A stretch of DNA of 64,000 nt from Argentina anserina (lineage: Eukaryota > Streptophyta > Magnoliopsida > Rosales > Rosaceae), in the NCBI RefSeq assembly GCF_933775445.1, contig NC_065877.1:30194001-30258000 (forward strand). The letters run 5' to 3'. Under the pieces are notes generated by a model. It saw only the letters and a list, made by a program, of their open reading frames with translations, had not been told where the DNA came from and made no database searches. Position 1 is the stretch's first letter, and each line of letters begins with the position of its first letter. Of this stretch, positions 49,401-61,689 are shown in pieces. Position numbers and translations under genes: made by a program.

Positions 49401-50320
49401 ACCTTAAATTTGGGGATCATACCACTTAAATATCATTTTTATTTTTAAAAAATTATATATATATTCAAATAATTGGGTGAAATTGTTAAAGTGGAGATTG
49501 AATTGCATAAAAGTGGTTTATCACACTTTTGTTGACATATGAGTGATATGACTTGGCATGTACATATTAAAAAAACATAATTTTGTAGGTTTGTTTGATT
49601 TTACCTTCTAATTTCTTTTTTCTGAAATATAAGTTTTAGTTTATATGTCTATATCATGTACACATCACCAACAAAACACATATACAGTGAGCTAAATTAA
49701 CTGAAATTTTATTTCATATTCTAGATGTAGTCATTTGCTTTATGATGAGAATGGTTCGCTTATACTTTTAGACAGTGGTGGACTTCGGTCCATTTGGTTC
49801 GGTTTTAGACATAAATCGGGAACTGAATTGAATTTTAACTTCGGTTTGGCTTACGGTTTTTAAAAATACAAAACAAAAAACTGAACTAATCGGTCGGTTC
49901 GGTTCGTTTTTTTTATTTCAGAAAAAAAAAATTGAATTAAACTAAAATTGACATATTGAATGTTTTGGGTTTCCCCCTTTTTTTACTTGTGTAAAAAAAA
50001 TTATAAACATGAATATATAACTTCAATACAACCGAAAAAATGAGAACTTAAATTTAATATTATAGGCAACATACCACTCTTAATCCTTTATTTACACAAC
50101 ATCTTGAAATTTTATAGATGCATATATGTATATAAATATATTTATAAGTGTGTATATATATATATATGCGTGTTTGTTTTAGCAAACTTATTTGAAAGAT
50201 ACATATATAAACATAGATGATTATATATACATATATAACACTACAAAAGAAAACATATAATTATATAAGATACAAAACCTAAAATCACATTAATCAAATG
50301 ATAAAACATTAATTAAAACT
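49401..50320. other. Repeat-rich intergenic DNA with an Asn/Arg-like aaccgaacc end motif
   Basis: AT-rich DNA. 49785-49925 carries ggttcggttttagac and cggtcggttcggttcg, a common edge sequence of old plant transposons. The other end of the element was not found. A tatata microsatellite lies near 50155-50170. Confidence 0.4.
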
Positions 50321-50321
50321 T

Positions 50322-52990
50322 CTATAATAAACCATGTAAAACATCATCGTTAGTTTAGAATAAGTAAGGATCGTTCAATCCGGAGAATTGAAAGGAACTC
50401 TAAACTTTTAGTGTTAACAAATAATGGGGGGTTTGAGATTGATTATTAACTACTAAAATAAAACATAAAATGTGGGCACTGGATTAGGTAAATCGAAATT
50501 CAATTGGCCCAAAAAACACGGACTTGTCAACGCTTCTAACTCTGGATCCTTAAAGAACAATGGATTGAGCCCACTGCAACTTGATGAACCTGAAAAATGG
50601 CGAAATGAACCCAAGTCTCTCTTTTTGTGAAATGAATCTGACTCAATGGAAACGTTATCAAACTGAGCTTCAGGCTAAATTCTTTTCAAGCGTGCACTAA
50701 ACTCTTTGGACCAACCACTAATCTTGGACATTCATGAGCCTGAAAAGAACAATTATTAGTAACTTTAAAAAGTATGAAATACAATTATAAGTAAATACAA
50801 ACTTTTCTTTCACTTTTTTTTTGTTACGAAATTTACAAGTGTAAAGTATTACTAAATCTAATTGATTTTATTCACACACAATCCTAACATTTAAGATACG
50901 TGAAGCAGATGAGTTAACTGTGCAATGGATTGAAACAGCCTCAGGTAAGGATCTTACTTTATCTGATATACCTTAAAAGTTAGAATATTATTTTCTTTTG
51001 AAACTATATACATCTATTTATACAAAGTTATTTTCTAAGTTATAAAGCGAGGTGGACGTGCGGCCTAAATACGTCGTCTAAACACAAACTTATTTTGTTG
51101 TTTCAGAATGCTGAATATCTAGAATCAGATATAGTCATAATGCATGACTCATTTGTTGAAAACCACGGGGGTTACATCCTCGAAAAAATGTTTTCACAGT
51201 CGACTCCATCACCGAGATGTATGTCAGTCTATGGGCCTCTGAGATCCAATTTTGTAAACCTGGAACTAGGGTAATGAAAATAGCATGCCCCTTACTTAGC
51301 TTGGAATAACTTTGTGTATTAGACTAGCCCCAAAATGTTAATAAAAAGCTGCCATCAACCCTAAGTGACCTTAGCAAGGTACAAATGGAAGGTTAAAATT
51401 AATATTAACAAAATGAACTTTACTTATTCCAGTTCACTTTATAACTTAAAATAAACTAAGCATAAATAAACATTTTAGCTTCCTTAAAAATTTATATAAG
51501 TGTAACAAGTATCATATATGCATACTACAACAAAATTAAAACATTTATCACAAAAATATAGAATAAAAAAAAATTGTTTTTACAAGTACTGTTCATATTT
51601 TTTTTACTGTGTGTGCTTTACTGTTACCTATTACTGTTCGCATATATATTTTATTTAAAAATTTGATTTGCTGTTTACTGTACAAAAAAATTATCTTTAC
51701 AAATATAAATTTTTGTTTACACCTTACAAAAATTAAAATAAAGGAATTTTTTTTTACAATTTATATGTATTTTTACTTTTTTACAATTTACAGAAAACAA
51801 AAAAAATAAAAAAATTACAGAGATTTACTTATTTTTTTGTAAAGAAGTAAAAAAATACTTGTAATTTTTTTTATTTTTTAACATAATATTACTGTTCACC
51901 GTATTCTTCCAAATGAATTGATTTTTACAAATATATAATATAGTACAAAATTAACACTTTAAATGATTGAGATTTTCTCAATTCTCCGGCAACGGCACCA
52001 AAATGATAGAGCGTTAATTATAAGGTCTATAATAAACTATGTAAAACATTATCATTAGTATAGAATAAGCAGAGATCGTTTAGTCTGGGGAATTGAAATG
52101 AACTCTAAACTTTTAGTATTAACAAATAATTGGGGGTTTGAGATTGATTATTAACTATTAAAATAAAACCTAAATGATTATTTACATGATCGACTTCTCT
52201 TCAACAAACTTAAACCAAATTTAATATTACACCACATAATTACAAGTTCGAACCTATCATGCATTCTAATTCGACCAATTATATACTTTTTAGATACCAA
52301 TACAATTAGAGACTTAGGGGATCATATAATCATGCAAGATTTCAATTAATATTTAAATTGACTTAGGGCCTAATCTAAATTTGCATGCAATCAAATTCAA
52401 TAACACTTAGAGTAGAAATCAAATAAGATTATATTTAAGCACCAAATTTTTGTTAGAGACATGATTCATGTATAGCGTCACCCACCATGGTTTCACATGC
52501 GAATTTCTAAAATTTTTACCACTTTTAATCAACACAAACCGAACCTACTTAGGGCATGATTCGATTTGTGTCAATATGGTTGATGAATCTAGCACTCAAA
52601 TACAATCTTAAGGACTAAATCCAAGCACTTAATTCATATGCACATATCTGAAAATTATCTAAAAATATGAGAAAGATGATTATACCACAACAATAGAAAT
52701 ACAAACTCAATCATTATAGAAAACCATTAATTCGGCAAATAACCAAAAATCTAATAAAACAATCTGAAAATTTTAATTTTTAATACAAAACAATAATCTC
52801 ACACAAACATCATACTACAATCTTCATAGAAAAAGTATTGTAGAAAATCAAAAACTAACAAATCCATGGAGATTAGTTGCGAGAATCACACGTTGTACGA
52901 TGAACAAAATTAAAAACTACATTGCAGTTTCACGTAGTGTGGCGGGTACACAAAATAATTATACTACAATGAACACACACCCCAATCGTA
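50322..52990 (-). mobile_element. Degenerate retroelement-like repeat with internal direct repeat
   Basis: Two direct copies of about 150 bp (50322-50470 and 52012-52165, starting around tctataataaac) share more than 85 percent of bases and lie 1.7 kb apart. Close to the second copy is ctccggcaacggcaccaaaa (51984-52003), a string common in plant LTR-type elements. The segment 52655-52925 reappears in the opposite orientation at 63735-64000, so this is a dispersed family oriented to the minus strand. No gag, protease or reverse transcriptase was recognised. Confidence 0.5.
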
Positions 52991-53080
52991 AATTTATTTT
53001 ACAAAATGTTTAAAAGTTTTATAAATAGACAAGGATTAGTGCAAGTACCCTATTACAAGTAATTGTTTGGGTTATAAAAG

Positions 53081-53106
53081 AGAGAGAGAGAGAGTGTGTG
53101 TGTGTG
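53081..53106. repeat. GA/GT microsatellite
   Basis: A run of about seven ga units followed by about six gt units. Confidence 0.9.
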
Positions 53107-53305
53107 TAGAGTTTATATTCATACCTCCAAAAACGGTATTTAGATCTCCTTACTCATTAGACCTCTAATGGGCATTTTAGGAAAACTTTGTAGAGTTTAT
53201 ATTCATACCTCCAAAAACGGTATTTAGATCTCCTTACTCAGTAGACCTCTATTCTGGTTTTATAGATTTAGACCTTCAAAGTTTTCCTAAAATGCCCATT
53301 ATCTA
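53107..53305. repeat. 84-bp tandem duplication with inverted end motif
   Basis: The unit beginning tagagtttatattcatacct occurs at 53107 and again at 53192. The string aatgggcattttaggaaaac inside the first unit is repeated as its reverse complement (gttttcctaaaatgcccatt) at the right end. This looks like a small transposon with a terminal inverted repeat and one internal duplication. Confidence 0.6.
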
Positions 53306-53641
53306 ATTTGATATATAAAATCATACTACTATCTATGAATTTATTTCATACTCTATTTCAAATTCATTTATTATGTAAAACTCGAAAAATGCATAATAAT
53401 CACACAAACTATATTCTCGAATTAATTCGATCACTCTTCCACTCGTTTTCTAAATTCATAATAAATTGGCAAACTATATTTTTAATTTATTTATAGTAAC
53501 ATCAACATATATGAAATATTTTAACCTATAATTAACGAGTTTTGTTCATCAATGTATATGAAATATTCTAACCTCTAAAGAACGAGTTTTTTTTTGCTCA
53601 AATCGAAGTTTATGAGAAATTATAGATAGTTATATAGTTTA

Positions 53642-54132
53642 TACATTAAATTGTCCACATTCAATTTGATGTTTATCAACTACATTAAAATGTTTGACTA
53701 GTGATATTTATCAAAAAAGAAGGTAATCAATTAAATCATTTAATGCAATTTGATATCTCATTTTGAATTGTCTAGCGATAAATATAAAGAATAATTATCT
53801 ACATTTGTATTTTATAATAGATAAGTAAATAATTATTTCCATTCTTGTATTTTTATTGTTATATTTGTTTTTTAGTAATTTCATATGCATTACATTAGAT
53901 TGTCCACATTCAATTTGATTTATCAACTACATTAAATTTTTGACTAATGATGTTTATAAAAAAGAAATTAATCAATTAAATCATTTAATGCAATTTGATG
54001 TCCCATTTTGAATTGTTTAGCAATAATTATAAAAGATAATTATTGACATTTTTATTTTATAATAGATAAGTAAAAATTATTTCCATTCTTGTATTTTTAT
54101 TGTTATATATATTTTGGTAATTTCATATGCAT
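53642..54132. repeat. Two-copy tandem repeat of about 245 bp
   Basis: Unit 1 (53642-53890) and unit 2 (53891-54132) both start tacatta(a/g)attgtccacatt and end atttcatatgcatt. They share most bases, with several small indels and substitutions. AT-rich and noncoding. Confidence 0.8.
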
Positions 54133-54175
54133 TGACTAAGTTAAAACTATCTAGGAAAAAGATTGAGGTTCAAGT

Positions 54176-54720
54176 TATGGCTGTCAATGGGTCGTGTCGG
54201 GTTGGGTTCGTGTCGGGTAAAGGTGTCTCGCGTGTTAGAAAATGTAAACCCAAACTCAACCAATTTAATAATCGTGTCAAAAATTTAAACTCAAACCCAA
54301 CCTATTTATTAAACGGGTTACCAATTTCCAACCCGTTTAACCTATTTAATAAATATATTTGTCGTTTTAGATAAGATAACTAACTAAAACAATAATCAAA
54401 TAAAAAAATTCATTGTATCACCCAAAATTATAGTTCAAAATGAGAAAAATTTACTAAACCTTTATATACATATAATATTACCATTTTAAATAGCTTGTGT
54501 ACGCGTATTTTATATAGAATTTAGTTCGACTCTTTTATTAAACGTGTTATGCAAGTTTATTTCGTGTTAGCGGATTAACCCGTCGTTGACCCGTTTATTA
54601 AATGGGTCTTGGCGGGTTGACCCGCCGCTTAACCGCTTTTTAATCGTGCGGGTTCAACCCGCTTTATTTCGTGCGGGTTTCGAGTCGTGTTATGAGGTCG
54701 TGTTGAAATTGACATCCCTA
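54176..54720. mobile_element. Non-autonomous hAT element (MITE)
   Basis: A perfect 8-bp target-site duplication gttcaagt lies at 54168-54175 and 54721-54728. The terminal inverted repeats are tatggctgtcaa at the left and ttgacatcccta at the right, close to the common plant hAT end taggggtgtcaa. Subterminal regions are packed with gggtt/aaccc and cgtgtcgggtt motifs. It is 545 bp and noncoding. It inserted directly beside the 245-bp tandem repeat. Confidence 0.85.
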
Positions 54721-55141
54721 GTTCAAGTGCCATTTTAGGAGGTGTAAATAGAAGCTACCATATATATAGATATAGATATATATCAAAATCTACACATCAA
54801 AATAAAATAAAAGCAAAATATAGAACGTGTGTTGAGATGTTGAGATGTTTGTAAATCAATTATCGTACTACCTAGTCTTTTATTATTGTTTTTTCCATCA
54901 TGATTAGAACGTATCAAAATATAATTTTGATTGACTAAAAATTATATATTTAACTCTGTGATGTTGATTTTATTCACTCCACTATTCGAGTCGGTACATC
55001 TTTAGCGAAGATCAAATGCACCTTTGCAAATCGGCATATAGACAAAAGTTTGAGAAGTGCTTAATTTTTATTCATTAATATTATCCGTGGGCTATTGTCT
55101 TCAAATTTTCATGCAGCTTAGATGCAATACAAAAATGACAA

Positions 55142-56246
55142 GGGAAAATACCCAAAATGATATTTGAAGTATCGTGAAAGGTATTTTTTGATACCTACGA
55201 ATTTTTGTTACCCAAAATGTTACCTGAACTATTGCACCGTTACTCAATATGGTACCTCCGTTAGTTTCTCCATTAAATTGATGATGTGACATGTATTTAG
55301 AAAGACAAAATTGTCTATACACAATTTTTTTTAATTTCCTATCTCTTTTCCTTTAAAATTCTCACAAATTCACCAAACTGACTGAAAATTTGTTGGACTT
55401 GATAAATCATACCTATATTATTTGCAAATTTATTTACAATATTTTTTTATGAAAATTGTAATTTTAAGAGGAAAATCAACTCTTGTATCACAAAACCTAA
55501 CACAAGTTTTAGTATATATATTTGTTTAGCAAGAATAACAAAATTAATTTTAAAATTATTATTTTTCATATTACTTACAGTAAAACCTCTATAAATTAAT
55601 AGTCTAGGAATTGATAAAATTTATTAATTTAGTGATATATTAATATATCAATAAATTATTAATATATTAATATATTAATTTATTTATAACTTATTAATTT
55701 ATTAAGATATAATAAATATTTTGTTTCATTTTGTTGAAGAAAAAAGTTGTTACTTACATTGTTTAATTTATTAGGTATACCTTATTAAATATACTATTTT
55801 TTATGTATAACATTGTTCAAAATATTATATTATTTGATGATGATTATGTTAATTAAAATTTTTAATGAAATCATTATAAATTTAAAATTTATTATATAAA
55901 TTATGACACTAATAATTTTTATATTTGATGGGGTCTAACTAAATAAATTCTCGAACTTCTATTATCTTATAAATTTAGTGAATTATTAATTTAACACGTT
56001 GGTTTCGAAAAAAGTTTTATTTTAGCGGGGTTATTATTTAATCGGGTATTATTTAACGAGGTTTTACTATATTTGGTAAAAAAAACTCTAAATACATGTC
56101 ACATCATCAATTTAACGGAGAAACTAACGGAGTTACCATATTGGAAAACAGTGCAATAGTTCAAGTACCATTTTGGGTAATAAAAATTCGTAGATACCAA
56201 AAAATACTTTTCACGATACTTCAGGTATCATTTTGGGTTTTTTCTC
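55142..56246. mobile_element. Mutator-like long terminal-inverted-repeat element
   Basis: Long terminal inverted repeats of about 165-180 bp: gggaaaatacccaaaatgat at the left corresponds to atcattttgggttttttctc at the right. Both arms carry the ttaacggag and catgtcacatcatcaa strings. A 9-bp imperfect target duplication (aaatgacaa 55133-55141, aactggcaa 56247-56255; 7 of 9 match) fits a Mutator-like element. It has no transposase. A second element is nested inside. Confidence 0.7.
55577..56071. mobile_element. Small element nested in the Mutator-like element
   Basis: Its ends are inverted repeats, acagtaaaacctctataaat at the left and gaggttttactata at the right. The interior is very AT-rich (ttaataaattatt runs). 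The superfamily is not settled and a TA target site is possible. The nesting shows it inserted after the outer element. Confidence 0.55.
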
Positions 56247-56255
56247 AACTGGCAA

Positions 56256-56967
56256 AGTAACTACAATCAATTGATAATAGCAGGGTAACAAATTTGAAAC
56301 GATTCCCGCATCAGAAAACATGATTTAGTTCTGCTATCCTCTTGAGTCATGACTCACGCGGCCTACCATTTATGAGGTGTGCTTGTTTGAGTTCTTGTGG
56401 GCAGTCATTGAATAATCATTCGAGTGCGATAATCCTTGTTTTATCAGAACGTACTATTTGATCATGCATGCATGATATCCTTGTTTTATGACTCTGCAGT
56501 GCCAATTCCTTTTGTAGTCTTGTTCTAAGTTCTCGTTTGGCTTCTTTATTCTTGTTGGTGTTTCTTAATGAAATTAGCCCCATGAATATATCATTACCAA
56601 AAAAAATGATATCAGGGATATGTAAATGGATGTATTAAGAATGCAACAAATGGGAAATTAGCTTGTTACCCTCCAACAGCTGCCGCTCATGTAGTAGGAA
56701 TATATATGAACAGAAGTTACAGAACTTAAACAATCAAGCACCGAGAACCGAGTACACTATATTGTAAAATGTTGTTTACATAACTCGTAAGTTGTAACCA
56801 AGATACACGAAGGAATGCAAACTGATAGTTGTTCCGATAAGGTAAGGGTAAAGTTTTGAAATATTCAAACGGACATAGTGCTTGATCGATTCACCTACAT
56901 CGAAAGCCACAGAAAATAAACACAATTCAAATATGGAGGCAGGATGGATGTATAAAGCCTTCAAAAA
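56256..56967. other. Intergenic and 3' UTR region of the CYSTM gene
   Basis: AT-rich sequence with no recognised gene or bounded repeat. The 3' UTR of the minus-strand CYSTM gene occupies the end nearest 56967. Confidence 0.4.
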
Positions 56968-57189
56968 TCAAAAGCAAGCATCCAACATACAACAACAACA
57001 CAAGGCAGCACAGCAACCCTTCCAGAAGCCATCGCCCTTTGACTTGGTTTCGACACGACCCTTGCTCCCCGAGAAGTCGGAGTCGTCTGTTATGGTGGGA
57101 TAGCCGGCAGGAGGTGGCGCCTGGACGTAAGGTCCCTGCTGAGAAGCCGGAGCGGCGTACGCGGCTGCGGAGTTAGCACTTGAGCTCAT
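56968..57189 (-). CDS. CYSTM-family cysteine-rich transmembrane peptide
   Basis: A 73-residue complete frame. The N-terminal half is Ala/Pro/Tyr-rich (QGPYVQAPPPAGYP). The conserved VETKSKGDGFWKGCCAALCC block then leads into the Cys-rich hydrophobic module ending CCCMLDACF, the diagnostic CYSTM tail. Such peptides sit in the plasma membrane and respond to stress. The family is the one recalled beside PICC-like genes in Arabidopsis (At1g05340, At2g32190-At2g32210), which fits the PICC-like gene 21 kb away here. A TATA box CTATATATAA (minus strand) lies at about 57350-57341. Confidence 0.9.
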   Translation of the reverse strand: MSSSANSAAAYAAPASQQGPYVQAPPPAGYPTITDDSDFSGSKGRVETKSKGDGFWKGCCAALCCCCMLDACF

Positions 57190-57311
57190 GACGGTATATG
57201 ATATGAACTTCGAAAGGATGGATCCGGTAGGAGTGTAGAACTATCTATATTTGCTTACAATTTAGAAGATAAGAAATATAAGAAGATTGAGGGGTTTAGT
57301 GTTGTATGATG

Positions 57312-57577
57312 AGTAAATACTAGATGAAGAAGAGGTGAGATTATATATAGAGGTGGGAATAGTGGAGTGGTTGTTTCTGAGAAGGTGGTGGGTTTTACGC
57401 GGCGGGCTTAATGTCGCCTGGGGTACGTACATGTAGGGCAGTTTTAAGCAGACGACACTCTAACGCCATAGATATTATGAGTCAAAAGCTTACGATGCAA
57501 GGAAGGCCTGGCTAGGTTTTTTATTTTCTAAGCAAATGATATATATATATAGTTTGTCAATTATTTTAGATATGTTT
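57312..57577. repeat. CYSTM promoter segment, copy A of a direct duplication
   Basis: This 266-bp stretch, which includes the CYSTM TATA region, is repeated at 58492-58784 with about seven substitutions and a few indels (an 8-bp insertion and a longer ta run in copy B). It abuts the left end of the LTR-like segment. Confidence 0.9.
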
Positions 57578-58482
57578 TGTTGAAAAAATAGTGAATTTCA
57601 CTATTTATTATAAACTAATTTAATTAAAGGAATTTGAGTGGACACACTTAAATTTGTAATGATAAATATGAACTTGTATTCTCTAGTATTAAGAGCTATA
57701 AAACGTATATTATCTGGTTAAATTGGTTATGATGTGAATAATAAATTGTCACCCAAAATGTGAAAACTATTTGAAATCCGGAATGTGTGACGACTTAACC
57801 ACTTTGATTTTGTAACGTCAGATTCAATATGATTAAATTTTGTAACGACATATTTAATTAGATTGATTTCTATAACTGTCGAATTCATTGCGTAAAAGTC
57901 GTAACGGATGAAACGAAATTCATTGAGGTAACGGTCGTAACGTTTGAGAACTCATTACGTAACGTATGGAAATTCATTTCGTAACCGATGTAACTTATGA
58001 TAAAAAATTCATATCTGAATTCATGAGAGTTCATTTAGTGATTCAAGTTTCCCTCTATAAATAGCGATCCATTCTTCCATTCTTTTTAACGGATTTAGAA
58101 CTTGATTCAAAAACACATTCAGATTGAGAAACTTCTCCATTCTCTCTCACTCTCTAAAGTTTAATTCTTATCTCTCTTTATAGAAATGGTTCATTCTAAT
58201 TCGCTTGTATTCTTGTAGTAGTGTAGTTTCAAAAATGTATAAGTCGTTGTATCCTGAGAGACTAGCGTCATTGAGTCCTTGCACCGGTAGAGGCGGTGTA
58301 ATTGTCTTAAGGACAATGTGGTATCACACACGACTCGACTTTTTCTACTATTCATTTGATATTAGTTGAGTTATCGTTTTCAATTTTCTTAATCCTAAAT
58401 TTTTATTCCCACATAATTATTTTTTTATTTATCTCTATTTCATAATTTAATTTATTATTTATATATTTACAATATCGCCTCA
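57578..58482 (+). mobile_element. Solo-LTR-like segment A
   Basis: It begins TGTTGAAAA and can end ...CGCCTCA. It contains a promoter-like ctataaatagc (58053-58063). A downstream block (atcctgagagac... ccttgcaccggtagaggcgg... cttaaggacaatgtggtatc) is closely shared with segment 59471-60482. Features of an LTR (TG/CA ends, internal TATA, no genes) support a solo LTR of an unassigned, probably Copia-type, element. No 5-bp target duplication is visible; instead a duplicated flank of about 270 bp surrounds it. Confidence 0.55.
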
Positions 58483-58491
58483 TTTTTTTTT

Positions 58492-58725
58492 TAGTAGATA
58501 CTAGATGAGGAAGAGGTGAGATTATATATACTTATATAGAGGTGGGAATGGTGGAGTGGTTGTTTCTGAGAAGGTGGTGGGTTTTACATGGCGGGCTTAA
58601 TGTCGCGTGGGGTACGTACATGTAGGGCAGTTTTAAGCAGACGACACTCTAACGCCATAGATATTATGAGTCAAAAGCTTACGATGCAAGGAAGGTCTGG
58701 CTAGGTTTTTTATTTTCTAAGCAAA

Positions 58726-58761
<36 letters not shown>

Positions 58762-58784
58762 TGGTCAATTATTTTAGATATGTT
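58492..58784. repeat. CYSTM promoter segment, copy B of a direct duplication
   Basis: Second copy of 57312-57577, immediately after the LTR-like segment, with an expanded ta microsatellite (58728-58758). It now lies 1.3 kb from the gene. Outside it the sequence is unique. Confidence 0.9.
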
Positions 58785-59470
58785 TTTCGCAGATGTAGCT
58801 TCCATGAAAATCACTTGTCAGATGCAGATGGCAAATTTTGTTTAGCTAATGTGTTAGAGTAAGGCTGCTTACCTATCTCTGATTCGTAATTTATCATTTG
58901 GCATTCTGCATTCTTCACTTTCATGCATGAATATTGCAGTATTAAATTTATAAGGTATCTTGTCTTTTTCGGTGTCATTGTTAATTAAAAATTGTCTGAT
59001 ATGATATGTCATGCAATATGCATCTTTAAATTTGACAAATGATCTCTATTGCATCATCGAAAACGATTTAACTTAATGAGTTATATGTACGTCGATGGAT
59101 GATACAAACAAACTCTCAACAAGATTTAACTAATCCACTACGAATACTATCATGTTTTCAACCTTCTGAGTCATTATTTATTTAAAAATCTTGATACAAT
59201 TAATGTGACTCGCCTTTTCTATGGTATCGAAACGTACGACTCAATCTCGATTTCTATCCCTGTATCGCATCTCTATCCAGTGGTGTGGGCGAACTGCCTA
59301 GGCTAGGTTCGAGATGTTGGGCATAGAGTATGAAGTTTTTCTAGAGAAAATCCGTATAAAAATGGGGGCTTATTCAGAACACCAAGGTCCAAATGAACCA
59401 ACAAATTTTGTTTAATCTCAGTCGTTTGTTTAATCTCACTTTTTCATGGCAGTAAGACCGATATTAACAA
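58785..59470. other. Intergenic DNA, nothing recognised
   Basis: AT-rich sequence between duplication copy B and the second LTR-like segment. No coding or repeat structure could be supported. Confidence 0.4.
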
Positions 59471-60482
59471 TGTTAACTATTATAAAAACAGTGATATATT
59501 GCATATATAATTTAATAAGCCGAATTATAAATAATTATAAATCAGAAACGAAGAACACGAAAAAAAATTCAACCAAAATACCGAACGATTGGTGGTGGAA
59601 GAACTAGTCGAGACGTGTGTGATACCACACTGTCCTTAAGACGTTTACGCCTCCTCTACCGGTGCAAGTATGCTTGGCGCTTGTCTCCCAGGATATAACG
59701 ACTAAACGATTCTAGGAAGTTGCACTACTAACTAGAACCTTCAATGAACTCGAAATGAACATTTTTCTATCACCAGAGAAAAGCTAAGAATTTTGAGAGT
59801 GGGAAAGGATTGTGTTTCGAATGGGATGATTTTACAATGAAATGATGGTGGCTATTTATACAGTGAGGATTTGCAATCAACAATAAATAAGATGGTTGTT
59901 ATAGAAATCAAAAGATCATAACATATATGAGTTACATATGTTACAAGCACTGATTTCAATTCTGTTATAATTCTCCATAACACACAATAACTCAGTTGTT
60001 ACAAAAAAAGAATTTGAACAGTCAAAAGAATTTGAAAAATCAAAACCGAATTTTCGGAAATGCAAAAAGAATATGCGTTCCGACCCTCAATTCGGTGTTG
60101 CATTCGTGTCCGCAGGTCGCACGAGCATACACAAGTTTCCCTTGTGACCTGGGATTTGCACCCCCCCTGCGCGTGCGCGAGAGGGTATAATGAGGCTTAC
60201 ACACTTTACAATCTATACACAATAGATTCTATATAAAGTCTTTTCAACACTTCGCTTTTCCAATGTGGGACAAATACATTTCCCTCATTCTAAGTAGCCA
60301 TCTTTGAGTGACAATTTCTTATTCACCCACAAACCAAATTACACAAATAAACATATGATTTTGTAGCCCTCTTTATGAAGAACTTAAATCCATGTTCATT
60401 TTTGATTAATTATAAGTTTAACTTAATTAAATTAATCAATTGAAATTTGGTTTTAAATGGTTTTTCTAACCATTTTCCAACA
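59471..60482 (-). mobile_element. Solo-LTR-like segment B
   Basis: On the minus strand it begins TGTTGGAAAATGG (60482) and ends GTTAACA (59471), inverted TGTT...AACA ends. It carries TGTATAAATAGCC near 59865-59853 as TATA box, and the shared block (ATCCTGGGAGAC... CTTGCACCGGTAGAGG... CTTAAGGACAGTGTGG). The pentamer ttaac follows the right end (60483-60487) and lies 2 bp outside the left end (59464-59468). That is a near-perfect target duplication. No internal retrotransposon domain exists, so this is a solo LTR. Confidence 0.65.
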
Positions 60483-61584
<1,102 letters not shown>

Positions 61585-61689
61585 TTTACAGGCTCTTACT
61601 GGCATAAAATGATTCAGATGTTGGAAAAGGATTTGATCTTATAATGTTTGGATTAATGTAAATTACATTTCCAAGTGATATGTAATTTT

